This document shows, in pieces, positions 37,990-46,490 of a DNA stretch of 64,000 bases. Position 1 is the stretch's first letter. Each line of letters starts with the position of its first letter. The translations under genes were made by a program, and so were the position numbers. The notes beneath the pieces were generated by a model. That model searched no databases. It worked only from the letters and a program-made list of their open reading frames with translations, and was not told the DNA's origin. Location: the NCBI GenBank assembly GCA_947476465.1, contig CANJQN010000013.1, forward strand, positions 34,825 to 98,824, in the 5' to 3' direction. This DNA comes from Comamonadaceae bacterium. Lineage in GTDB: Bacteria > Pseudomonadota > Gammaproteobacteria > Burkholderiales > Burkholderiaceae_C.

Positions 37990-39432
37990 ATGGATGAACA
38001 ACTACTCAACACCGATGTCGCCGTGCTGGGCGGCGGTCTCGCGGGTCATTGCGCCGCGCTCGCGGCCGCCGAGCAAGGCGCATCAGTGCTGCTTCTCGAA
38101 AAATGCGCGGAACCGGGCGGAAGCTCAGCAACGAGCGCCGGGTCTTTCGCGCTCGCGGGCACCGACCTGCAAGCGGCTGCCGGCGTCGAGGACTCCCCAC
38201 AAAAGCTGGCCGAGGAACTCATGCGCGTGTCGGGTGGCCATGCCGAGCCCGCGCTCGTGCAGATGTATGTCGAGCGGCAGGCCGACACCTATGAATGGCT
38301 CAAGCGCCATGGCGTGGTCTTTCACAAGATCACGCTCAGTTCCTCGACGAGCGTGCCACGCACCCACCCAACCAACTCGCGCCAACTGATCTCGGCACTG
38401 CACGAGCGGGTCATGAATCAGCCGCTGATCCGCTATCTGCCAAACACGCGCGCCACACGCCTGAAGGTCGACGGCGATGGACGCGTGCGGGGCGTCCATC
38501 TGCAAAGCGGCGAGCGCCGCTGGGAAACGACGGTCCGCGGCGGCGTGGTGATCGCCACTGGCGGCTTCAGCCGCAGCCGCGATCTGATTCGCAAGTTCGC
38601 GCCGGAGCTGTCAAGCGCGCCAGCCTGGGGCGGGGCCGGCAATGAGGGAGACGGCCTGACGATGGCATGGGCCCTGGGCGCCGATGTGGCCGACATGGGG
38701 TTCGTGACTGGGACCTTCGGGGTGGCAATCAATCACTATCCGGACACAGAGGCACGCGCCGGGGACGAACTGCTGCTGCGCATGGCGATGTACCGTGGCG
38801 GGATCGCGGTCAACCTCGACGCCCAGCGGTTCGCCGACGAATCGCTGTCGTACAAGAAGCTTGCCACCGCCTGCCTTTATCAGCCCCGGGGCATCGCCTT
38901 CCAGATCTTCGACCAGGCGATCATGGATCAATCGGTTGCGAATCCGTCGGTGAACGATTTCAAGGGCGCGTTCGACAAGGGCGTCATCAAGAAGGCCGAC
39001 TCCTGGGACGATCTGGCCCGCGAGATCGGCATCGATGGTCCGGCGCTGCAGGAGACGGTTCGCCGCTACAACGGCTTCGTCAGCACCGGCAAAGACCTGG
39101 AGTTCGCACGCGAGAGCCTGAGCGGCGGCTTCGGCCGGCCGGTGGCGCTGCAGACCGCTCCGTTCTATGCCTTGCCCTGTTCGGCCGCCGTGCTGTCGAC
39201 CTACGCCGGCCTGCGGGTGTCAACGGCCATGCAGGTGCGAAACGTGTTTGGAGACACCATTGAAGGCCTGTATGCCGCCGGCGAAGTTGTGGGGGGGTTT
39301 CACGGGGCGGGCTACATGAGCGGCTCGTCACTCGGAAAGGCGGCCATCTTCGGCCGGGTCGCCGGCGCGCAGGCCGCCGAGCGAGCCGCCACCAAGTCTG
39401 CCTTGGAACAGCGTCAGTCAGGATCGCCATGA
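37990..39432 (+). CDS. FAD-dependent oxidoreductase (fumarate reductase / 3-ketosteroid dehydrogenase-like), first of two
   Basis: A 480-residue FAD_binding_2 protein without signal peptide. It has the dinucleotide motif VAVLGGGLAGHCAALAAAEQGASVLLLEK, GGSSATSAGSFALAG, a second FAD contact GVVIATGGFSRSR, and the C-terminal GLYAAGEVVGGFHGAGYMSGSSLGKAAIFGRVAG. The family dehydrogenates or reduces C-C bonds alpha-beta to a carbonyl (fumarate, 3-ketosteroids, tricarballylate). The substrate is unknown. It overlaps the next flavoprotein gene by four bases (ATGA). Confidence 0.85.
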   Translation: MDEQLLNTDVAVLGGGLAGHCAALAAAEQGASVLLLEKCAEPGGSSATSAGSFALAGTDLQAAAGVEDSPQKLAEELMRVSGGHAEPALVQMYVERQADTYEWLKRHGVVFHKITLSSSTSVPRTHPTNSRQLISALHERVMNQPLIRYLPNTRATRLKVDGDGRVRGVHLQSGERRWETTVRGGVVIATGGFSRSRDLIRKFAPELSSAPAWGGAGNEGDGLTMAWALGADVADMGFVTGTFGVAINHYPDTEARAGDELLLRMAMYRGGIAVNLDAQRFADESLSYKKLATACLYQPRGIAFQIFDQAIMDQSVANPSVNDFKGAFDKGVIKKADSWDDLAREIGIDGPALQETVRRYNGFVSTGKDLEFARESLSGGFGRPVALQTAPFYALPCSAAVLSTYAGLRVSTAMQVRNVFGDTIEGLYAAGEVVGGFHGAGYMSGSSLGKAAIFGRVAGAQAAERAATKSALEQRQSGSP

Positions 39433-40841
39433 GCACCGACGAACTTCTCGTCTGCGACGTCGCCGTCATTGGCGCCGGAATCTCCGGCATGATCGCCGCG
39501 CTGCGCAGCGCCCAAGGCGGCCGGCGCGTGCTGGTGTTTGAGAAGACGCCTGATCAGCGCTACATCTGCAACTCGCGCCTGACCGCGGGCATCTGGCACT
39601 GCTGTCTGACGGATATCCTGGACGACCCCGCCGTATTGGCCAGCCGCATCATGGACGTCACCGGCGGAAACGCCCGGCCCGACCTGGCGAAGGCGGTGGC
39701 CACCGACGGCATTCGCGTCGTGCGTTGGATGCAAAGCGTTGGCATCCGGTTCATCAAGGGGCCGAATCACTACCAGTCCTTCATGCTGTCGCCTCCCACG
39801 ATCACCCCCCAGGGCCGCCAATGGGAAGGCCGTGGTGGGGACGTCATGCTGCGCACATTCGAGGACGAACTCAACAAGCTCGGCGGCAAGATTCTGCGCG
39901 GACACCGCGCCCTGGAATTGGTCAAGAGCGAGGGCAAGGTGACCAGCTTTGCCGGCCAGAAGGCCGATGGCGTCGGCTTCAGGGTGCAGGCCAAGGCGGT
40001 GGTGATCGCCGATGGTGGGTTCCAGGCCAACCCGGAGCTCACCCGGGGTCCGGTCAGCCGCGATCCGTCACGCCTGCTGCAGCGCAACGCCGCCACCGGC
40101 ATGGGCGATGGCCTGAAAATGGCGCAGGCTGCTGGCGCAGGCGTCAGTGACTTGCGCGGCTTTTACGGCCACGTGCAGTCACGTGACGCGCTGCGCACCG
40201 ACAAGCTGTGGCCCTATGCATGGCTCGACTATCTGCTGGGCGCGGGCATGATCGTCGGCCCGGACGGCAAGCGCTTCACCGATGAAGGTCTGGGCGGCAC
40301 GGTGGTAGCCAACGAGATGGCGCAGCTGCCGGACCCGCTGGACACCACCGTCATCGCCGACGAACGCATCTGGGCCGAACGCGGCACCTTCAATATGGTG
40401 CCGCCCAACCCTTGGCTGGAGCGCGGCGGTGGCACGATCCATCGCGCCTCGACGCTGGAGGAACTCGCATCCAAGGCGGGCATCGATCCGGCGGGGCTGG
40501 TCGCGCAAGTCAAGGCCTACAACGACGCCGTGCGCACCCAGGAGCTGCAGCGCTTGGTGCCGCCGCGCAGCACACACAAGCTGGACGCCTATCCGATCGA
40601 GAAGGCGCCGTTCTACGCGTTCCCGGCCGTCGCCGGCATCACCTACACAATGGGCGGCATCTCCATCGACGCGAACGGGCGGGTGCTCACACCCGACGGC
40701 GACCCGATCGCCGGCCTGTATGCGGCCGGCTGTGCGACCGGCGGCCTGGAAGGCGGCGAGAAAAAGGGCTATGTCGGCGGGCTGGTGAAGTCCAGCGTGA
40801 CCGGGCTGCGCGCGGCCGAGGCGATTCTGGCCGAGGCTTGA
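39429..40841 (+). CDS. FAD-dependent oxidoreductase, second of two
   Basis: A 470-residue FAD_binding_2 flavoprotein related to its upstream neighbour but clearly distinct. It carries VAVIGAGISGMIAALRSAQGGRRVLVFEK, VVIADGGFQANPELT, GGISIDANGRVLTPDGDPIAGLYAAGCATGGLEGG and GLVKSSVTGLRAAEAI. The four-base overlap with the first flavoprotein suggests stoichiometric expression, perhaps as two successive dehydrogenation steps or a heteromer. It ends convergently 10 bases from the Rieske ferredoxin gene. Confidence 0.85.
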   Translation: MSTDELLVCDVAVIGAGISGMIAALRSAQGGRRVLVFEKTPDQRYICNSRLTAGIWHCCLTDILDDPAVLASRIMDVTGGNARPDLAKAVATDGIRVVRWMQSVGIRFIKGPNHYQSFMLSPPTITPQGRQWEGRGGDVMLRTFEDELNKLGGKILRGHRALELVKSEGKVTSFAGQKADGVGFRVQAKAVVIADGGFQANPELTRGPVSRDPSRLLQRNAATGMGDGLKMAQAAGAGVSDLRGFYGHVQSRDALRTDKLWPYAWLDYLLGAGMIVGPDGKRFTDEGLGGTVVANEMAQLPDPLDTTVIADERIWAERGTFNMVPPNPWLERGGGTIHRASTLEELASKAGIDPAGLVAQVKAYNDAVRTQELQRLVPPRSTHKLDAYPIEKAPFYAFPAVAGITYTMGGISIDANGRVLTPDGDPIAGLYAAGCATGGLEGGEKKGYVGGLVKSSVTGLRAAEAILAEA

Positions 40842-40851
40842 GGCCTTCGGG

Positions 40852-41175
40852 CTATTCCTTGGGATCGAGCTCGATGGAGATCTTTCCATCCTCCACCCGC
40901 GTGGCAAAAAAGCGGACGTCCTCCTGAGCGGGCGCGCACAAGACCTTGCCGGTGCGGATGTCAAAACGTGATTGATGGATAGGGCACTCGATCGTGCCGT
41001 TGTCAACATAACCGTCGGACAGCCGGACCACCTTGTCATGCGGGCACCGATCCTCAATGGCATGAATGCAGCCCTGCACATTGAAGAGCGCTACCCGAAT
41101 GCCATCCACGTCAACGGCGCAAGGCTCCTCGCCAAAGATGTCGTCAACCCGGGCGATCACTTTCCATGAACTCAT
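40852..41175 (-). CDS. Rieske-type [2Fe-2S] ferredoxin of a dioxygenase
   Basis: A 107-residue ferredoxin with Cys44-x-His46 (RCPHD) and Cys64-x2-His67 (ECPIHQSRFD), the BphF/BenC-independent type that passes electrons to the terminal oxygenase. It is last in the operon SDR-beta-alpha-ferredoxin, 12 bases behind alpha. No ferredoxin reductase gene is present here, so one must be borrowed from elsewhere. Confidence 0.93.
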   Translation of the reverse strand: MSSWKVIARVDDIFGEEPCAVDVDGIRVALFNVQGCIHAIEDRCPHDKVVRLSDGYVDNGTIECPIHQSRFDIRTGKVLCAPAQEDVRFFATRVEDGKISIELDPKE

Positions 41176-41187
41176 GTCCGTCCCCGT

Positions 41188-42441
41188 TCAAAGCCCCATC
41201 TCGCGCCGATAGAACGTATAGAACGCCCTGATCATGCTTTCGGAGACGCTGGTCTCCGACACCCCGATGTGATCGCGGCCGTGCATCTCCACCACCGAGA
41301 CGGACTCGGGGTAGTTCTGCACCACCGGCTGCATCTGCTTGAGCACTTCGCTGTCGTCGAGGGACACATAGCCGGCGGGGCCGGTCAGGTTGCCCTGCTT
41401 CAGGCGCAGCCTGCGCAGCTGCTCGTCGTCGTCCTCGTAACCGAAGTAGATCCAGGACAGCTCAGTCGAGGTCGGCGACTTGGGGATGATGTGGCGAACC
41501 GCCAGCGTGTTCACATGCTGCTGCAGCACCATGCTGGGAAACACCTCCAAAGTGCCGATGCGCCCGTCGGCGAACTCCTGCCGGGGGGTGACGATCTCCC
41601 TGTCGTGAAGCTTCAGGTCGGTCTGAATGCCCTTGATCTGGCTGGACAGATCCGTGTTCTTCTCGGTCGCCTTGTCATCGAACCACGAGAAGGTGACCTC
41701 ATGCCGCCCGTCGGCGCTGGGCATGGCCCGGGTGTGCGCATCGGCCCTGAACAAGCCGAAGGTCGTGAAAAAGGTGTGCAAGAGAGTGGCGTGATAAGGA
41801 TCGCGCGCATTCTCAAAGTACAGCTTCCAGTTGCACGGCATGATCTGCCGGCTGTAACCCAGCAGACGCAGGGGCCTGCCGTTGAAGGCGCGATCCACGA
41901 ACTCGAGTACCTGAGGGCCGACATACTCCTCGAAGGGTTGCGTCTCGTCCGAGAACGTGGCCCAGACCGCGCCACCGCGCACCAGGGTGCGCAACTGGCG
42001 CATGCCATGCTTGCTCTTGTCGAAGTCCTTGGGCATGCCCGGGTTGGGCTTTGGGCTACCACGCATGAAGGCGATGCTTTGCAGATTGCCGCCCAGATCG
42101 TAGGTCCAGTGGTGGTAGGGGCAGGTCAGTTCCGTGGCCTTGCCCCGCTGCTTCCAGCACACCGGCGCGCCGCGGTGGGCGCAGCGGTTTTCCAGCACGT
42201 GGATCTCGCCCTGCGCATCGCGGGTCATCAGCACCGGCTTCATGCCGATGAAGGTGCGCTGGAAGCTGCCGGGCTCGGGAATCTCGGCTTCAAGGCCGAC
42301 GAAGTTCCAGGTGTTGCCGGCGTAGAACTTCTCCATCTCGCGCTCGAACAGGCTTTCGTCGGAATAGATCCAGGCGGGCACGCGGCTGACGCCTTCCTTG
42401 GGCCAGGTCCTGGGTTCGGTTGTCACAGCATCGGAAGTCAT
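41188..42441 (-). CDS. Aromatic ring-hydroxylating dioxygenase, alpha subunit
   Basis: A 417-residue terminal oxygenase. The Rieske centre is formed by Cys87-x-His89 (NRCAHRG) and Cys107-x2-His110 (TCPYHHW). The mononuclear iron site shows Asp214, His217 and His222 (NARDPYHATLLHTFF), the bridging Asp and two His of the family. It inserts O2 as a cis-diol into an aromatic ring or demethylates/hydroxylates related rings. A beta subunit follows the alpha3beta3 plan (gap 24 bases). The substrate cannot be deduced; the dioxygenase type rather than Rieske monooxygenase is inferred from the beta gene. Confidence 0.92.
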   Translation of the reverse strand: MTSDAVTTEPRTWPKEGVSRVPAWIYSDESLFEREMEKFYAGNTWNFVGLEAEIPEPGSFQRTFIGMKPVLMTRDAQGEIHVLENRCAHRGAPVCWKQRGKATELTCPYHHWTYDLGGNLQSIAFMRGSPKPNPGMPKDFDKSKHGMRQLRTLVRGGAVWATFSDETQPFEEYVGPQVLEFVDRAFNGRPLRLLGYSRQIMPCNWKLYFENARDPYHATLLHTFFTTFGLFRADAHTRAMPSADGRHEVTFSWFDDKATEKNTDLSSQIKGIQTDLKLHDREIVTPRQEFADGRIGTLEVFPSMVLQQHVNTLAVRHIIPKSPTSTELSWIYFGYEDDDEQLRRLRLKQGNLTGPAGYVSLDDSEVLKQMQPVVQNYPESVSVVEMHGRDHIGVSETSVSESMIRAFYTFYRREMGL

Positions 42442-42465
42442 GAGTTCGTCCTTGGGAATCGAGCG

Positions 42466-42957
42466 TCAAACAGGCATGACCAGGGTCGTGCGAACCCGGT
42501 ACTGGTCATAGATGGCATCGCGCTTTCGAAAGCACAGCTGGCCGCCCTGGCTGATGATTTCGTCTTGGTACTGGCCGACCATCAGCAGCGTCGGTTCGGC
42601 GTCAAACAGCGATTCGATGATCTGAAAATTAGCGGACGCCACGATGGTGTCGGCGCTTGCACGGTGGATGCGCACGCCGGTAATGAAATGGCGCAGCACC
42701 CGGGGTTCAAACACGGCCACTTTCTCCAACATGGTCGCGCGGTCGCGGATCATGCCGATGCCGTCGCAGTAGATCGTGGCGTGCGACAGCCCCAGCGCAT
42801 GGCTTTCCCGCGCGATCACCCGGTAGACGGCATCGTCACTGAAGAAGCCGACCCAGCGGTCGAGCTCTTGGGCGTCGACCGCGTCCGCATAGTCGTCGTA
42901 AAGGTCGCACACCGCCGCCTTGAGCTGCGCCGACACACTTGTTGCCTTGATCTCCAT
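42466..42957 (-). CDS. Aromatic ring-hydroxylating dioxygenase, beta subunit
   Basis: A 163-residue SnoaL/NTF2-fold small subunit, giving structural support to alpha: CDLYDDYADAVDAQELDRWVGFFSDDAVYRVIARES, RHFITGVRIHRASADTIVASANFQIIES and the C-terminal RKRDAIYDQYRVRTTLVMPV. ATG 42957 has AGGAG five bases upstream and is preferred over ATG 42990, which overlaps the SDR stop. Confidence 0.88.
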   Translation of the reverse strand: MEIKATSVSAQLKAAVCDLYDDYADAVDAQELDRWVGFFSDDAVYRVIARESHALGLSHATIYCDGIGMIRDRATMLEKVAVFEPRVLRHFITGVRIHRASADTIVASANFQIIESLFDAEPTLLMVGQYQDEIISQGGQLCFRKRDAIYDQYRVRTTLVMPV

Positions 42958-42986
42958 ATTCGCTCCTGCCCTGTCAAGGGTCTGAT

Positions 42987-43763
42987 TCATACAATCGCGC
43001 CCGCGCTCGTGTGGATGGTCTGGCCGGTGATCTGCCGGCTGGCGGGCAGGCACAGGAATACCACCACCTGCGCCACGTCTTCGGGCTGCGAAGGGCGTCC
43101 CAGCAGGTTGGCCAGCGGGCCGGTCTCGGCCATGTCCTGCGCGCCCTTGAGGCCCACGATCTTTTGCAGCATGGGTGTGACCGTCACACCCGGGGCCACG
43201 CAATTGACGTTGATGCCGTGCGGGCCAAGATCGGCTGCGGCCGAGCGCGTCAACTGGGTCAGGCCGGCCTTGGAACTGCCATAGGCCGGAAAAACAAACT
43301 GCGCGCGAAAGGCCGAACTGGAAGTGACGTTGACAATGCGTCCGCCCTTGCCGGCCTGGATCATGAGCCGAGCCGCCGCCTGCATCAACACCAGCGGCGC
43401 CTTCAGATTGACCGCATGCACCCGGTCCCACGTGTCCAGGTCGATGTCCAGCAGCGTGCGCCCGCCGTCGACCAGCGCGGCGCAGTTCACCAGGATGTCC
43501 AGGCGCCCATGCTGACCATGGATGGTGGCGACCAGGTCGGCGATGGCGTCGTGCCGCGCCAGATCGAAAACGTGTTCGCTGCAGCGGTGGCCCGCCGCAC
43601 GCAAACTGGCGCCCACTTCATGGAGCGCGGCCTCATCGCGGTCGATGATGGCGACCGTCGCGCCTTGCGCGCAAAGCGCACGGACGATTTCCGCGCCGAT
43701 GCCGGATGCGCCACCCGTGACGATGGCCAATTGATGCTCGAGCGCTGGCGGGGGACCCGACAT
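42987..43763 (-). CDS. SDR family dehydrogenase, probably cis-diol dehydrogenase of the dioxygenase operon
   Basis: A 258-residue SDR: TGGASGIGAEIVRAL, NCAALV, catalytic Ser (VTSSSAF) and AYGSSKAG (Y-x3-K), ending ITGQTIHTSAGAIV. First gene of the four-gene Rieske operon (gap 29 bases to beta). The position suggests oxidation of the cis-diol or alcohol made by the dioxygenase; this is inference from context only, because the sequence is a general SDR. Confidence 0.85.
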   Translation of the reverse strand: MSGPPPALEHQLAIVTGGASGIGAEIVRALCAQGATVAIIDRDEAALHEVGASLRAAGHRCSEHVFDLARHDAIADLVATIHGQHGRLDILVNCAALVDGGRTLLDIDLDTWDRVHAVNLKAPLVLMQAAARLMIQAGKGGRIVNVTSSSAFRAQFVFPAYGSSKAGLTQLTRSAAADLGPHGINVNCVAPGVTVTPMLQKIVGLKGAQDMAETGPLANLLGRPSQPEDVAQVVVFLCLPASRQITGQTIHTSAGAIV

Positions 43764-43921
43764 GAACGTCTCCTGATTGTTCTTTGTGCGTGATGCTGGA
43801 CGAATCGGGCCATCGTACGCAGCAACAAGTGTGCCCCAATGCTAGGCTGGCGGGCCCGGGTCGGCCACCTTCATAAGGTCGTTTGATGCAAACCATAGGA
43901 GCGGGCCGACAGACCCGCCCA

Positions 43922-45559
43922 TCACCTGGGCCGCACCCAATCGACCGGCTTGAGCTTGCCCTCGCGCACCATCTCCAGCAACACGTTTTTCTGGATCTTG
44001 CCAGTGGCGGTCAGCGGAAACTGGTCGACGAAGAACCACTTTTCGGGTGTCTTCTGGGGCATCAGGTTGGCCCGGCAGTACTGGTGAAGCTCGTCCACTG
44101 ACGGAGGACTTTTCGGATCCTTGGCCATCACGACCGCGGCCACGATCTCGCCCCAGGTCTCGTCGGGCAAGCCGGAGACTGCCACCTGGGCAACGCCGGG
44201 GTGCCCGACCAGGACTTCCTCGATCTCCTTGGGATAGAGATTCATGCCGCCGCGGATGATCATCTCCTTGAGCCGGCCAGTGATGCGGAAGTAGCCGTTC
44301 TCGTCCATCGTTCCGAGATCTCCGGTGCGCAACCATCCGTCTTCGGTCAGCGCCGCCTTGGTGGCCTCCGGCTGCCCGTAGTAACCGGACATCGTCAAAA
44401 AGCCCCGCACCCAGAACTCGCCGACCGTGCCGACCGCAACGGTCTTGAGCGTTTCGGCATTGACCACCTTGACTTCGACGTGCGGGATCGGTCGGCCGAT
44501 GGTCTCCGATTGCAGCTGCACGGAATCGGTCGTGAGGGTTTCCATGAACGCCCCGTTGGACTCCGTCTGGCCATACATGATGCAAAACTGGCAATCAAAC
44601 TCCTGGGTGGCCCGCCGCACCAGTGACGCCGGCACCGTCGACGCGCCCGACAGGATCGAGTTGAAGCTCGAGAGGTCGCGCTTTTTCAGATCGGGGTGAT
44701 TGAGCAGCGCGAGAATCATGGTCGGGACAATCAGTGCGTTGTTGCAGCGCTCGGCTTCGATCAGTTCAAGGAACAGACCCGGGTCGAACGATTGCATCAG
44801 GACAAATGTGCCCTTGCGGCTGAACGTGCCGATCTCGCTGACGATGCTGCCGCCGATGTGGAACATCGGCATGGAGTTGATCCATACACCGCCTTCGGGG
44901 AATTTCGCGCGGGTCGCGATCAGGTACGACGCATTGATGACGCCGCGGTGATGCAGGCACGCGCCCTTGGGGAAACCGGTGGTGCCCGAGGTGTACTGGA
45001 TCTGCATGATTTGCGTGGGCGACTGTTTTGGCAGTTCCCGCGCCGGGTCGCCCGCGGCCTTCAGCGCTTCGATATCCGAGATGCAGATCGTGGTCTTGAC
45101 GTTCGGCAGCTTGGCTTTGACGGCCTCGACGATCTTGCGCAGATCCTTGCCGCGGGCGCTTTCCGCGAACACGATGGCTCTGGCGTCGGAACTTCTCACG
45201 ACGAATTCGACCTCGCGTTCGGTGTACGCCGGGTTCAGCGGCACGATGATCATCCCTGCAAAACACAGGCCGTGCTGCATGATGACCCACTCCGGCGTCT
45301 CGGATGCCAGCAGCGCAACCTTGTCGCCCGGCTGCAGATGGGTCAGCAGACCCCGAGCAACCTTCTGGACATCGTCGATCAGCTGCTTGTAGGTCCAGCG
45401 CCGCCGCTTTGCCGGGTCCGCGACGCCTTCCACCATCGCCAGGCGATCAGGCACCTCGCGCGCAATGTCCATCATGAGGTCGGGCAGCGTCTTGTCGATC
45501 AGTTCTCCCTCTTTGTCGGCAGGGAAGTACGACTCGGTGAACGTGGTGCTCGATGGCAT
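43922..45559 (-). CDS. Acyl/aryl-CoA ligase (AMP-binding), ligase 1
   Basis: A 545-residue ANL-family ligase activating a carboxylate to its CoA thioester through an acyl-adenylate. Core motifs are YTSGTTGFPKGACLHHRG, YGQTESNGAF, GDLGTMDENGYFRITGRLKEMIIRGGMNLYPKEIEE and the catalytic lysine segment FPLTATGKIQKNVL. It is the same length as ligase 2 (59978-61615) and collinear with it. It is divergently transcribed from the TetR gene at 45712, a likely regulator. Confidence 0.9.
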   Translation of the reverse strand: MPSSTTFTESYFPADKEGELIDKTLPDLMMDIAREVPDRLAMVEGVADPAKRRRWTYKQLIDDVQKVARGLLTHLQPGDKVALLASETPEWVIMQHGLCFAGMIIVPLNPAYTEREVEFVVRSSDARAIVFAESARGKDLRKIVEAVKAKLPNVKTTICISDIEALKAAGDPARELPKQSPTQIMQIQYTSGTTGFPKGACLHHRGVINASYLIATRAKFPEGGVWINSMPMFHIGGSIVSEIGTFSRKGTFVLMQSFDPGLFLELIEAERCNNALIVPTMILALLNHPDLKKRDLSSFNSILSGASTVPASLVRRATQEFDCQFCIMYGQTESNGAFMETLTTDSVQLQSETIGRPIPHVEVKVVNAETLKTVAVGTVGEFWVRGFLTMSGYYGQPEATKAALTEDGWLRTGDLGTMDENGYFRITGRLKEMIIRGGMNLYPKEIEEVLVGHPGVAQVAVSGLPDETWGEIVAAVVMAKDPKSPPSVDELHQYCRANLMPQKTPEKWFFVDQFPLTATGKIQKNVLLEMVREGKLKPVDWVRPR

Positions 45560-45711
45560 GTGACTGTCTCCTTTGTTGTGTGTGATGTGGATGGCTGCGA
45601 TCGGCCGGTGATGCGAGGACGGCAGGCGCAGGATGCTTGCGGCATCTAGGTCGCCATATTAGTGTCCGGGCGCGATAATGGAACGCTCGACAACCCGCCC
45701 CGCACCGATCC
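45560..45711. promoter_or_regulatory. Divergent promoter region between ligase 1 and TetR
   Basis: This 152-base region must carry both promoters. GATAAT at about 45674-45679 is -10-like for the TetR gene. GATGC-TTGCG-GCATC (45632-45646) is a short inverted repeat and the only palindrome I see, a weak operator candidate. Confidence 0.35.
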
Positions 45712-46482
45712 ATGCCGACACCGCGCACCCGCTCCGCAACCCGCAGGCTTCCGCGCGACGAACGCATCTCCAAGATCATGACGGTGACCCGCGCCATGCT
45801 GGCGGAAAAGGGCCACAACAACCTGGTCACCACCGAGGTGGCAGAGCGGTGCGGCATTTCCGAAGCCACCATCTACAAGTACTTCGACAGCAAGCGTGAC
45901 CTGCTGATCAGGGTGGCCGAGCAATGGTTCGACGAACTGCTGCGCGAGGACCATCGCAGCGTCAGCGGCCGCGGCACGCTGGAGGCACTGCGCCAACTCA
46001 TTTGGCGCAATCTGTCGCTGGTGCGCCGCGAACCCGCGCTGACACGCTTCGTGCTGCTCGACCTGCGGCCCGACCCGGCCTACCGATCGATGTCCATCTT
46101 CGAGTTGAATCGCCGATTCACGGCCCAGGTGTCGGAGGTGCTGCGCGAGGGCGTGCAAAAGGGTGAGTTGCGCAATGATGTGCCGATCAGCCTGCTGCGC
46201 GACATGATCTTCGGTTGTATTGAGCACCAAACCTGGGCCTATCTGCGCGGCGAGGGGGACTTTTCAGTCGACGAGGTGACTGACGGCATCGCGACCGTTG
46301 TCGTTCGTGGCATGCGCACCCACCAGGCCGCACCCGCCAACAGCGCTGACCGCGGCCTGGATGACGCGGTGCGTCGGCTCGAGCTTGTGGCCGCACGCCT
46401 GGAACAAGCAGCCTCGACCGACACGCCTGGCCCGCGGCCACGTCGTCGGGCAGCGCCTGCGGCTGACGCGGTCAAGGCCTGA
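45712..46482 (+). CDS. TetR/AcrR family transcriptional regulator
   Basis: A 256-residue repressor-type protein. Its N-terminal helix-turn-helix is ISKIMTVTRAMLAEKGHNNLVTTEVAERCGISEATIYKYFDSKRDLLIRV (residues about 20-68). The ligand domain follows, then an unusual basic, Pro/Ala-rich C-terminal tail (TPGPRPRRRAAPAADAVKA). It is divergent from ligase 1, suggesting control of that gene and perhaps the whole locus, with the CoA thioester or free acid as possible ligand. Confidence 0.88.
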   Translation: MPTPRTRSATRRLPRDERISKIMTVTRAMLAEKGHNNLVTTEVAERCGISEATIYKYFDSKRDLLIRVAEQWFDELLREDHRSVSGRGTLEALRQLIWRNLSLVRREPALTRFVLLDLRPDPAYRSMSIFELNRRFTAQVSEVLREGVQKGELRNDVPISLLRDMIFGCIEHQTWAYLRGEGDFSVDEVTDGIATVVVRGMRTHQAAPANSADRGLDDAVRRLELVAARLEQAASTDTPGPRPRRRAAPAADAVKA

Positions 46483-46490
46483 TCGACTGA

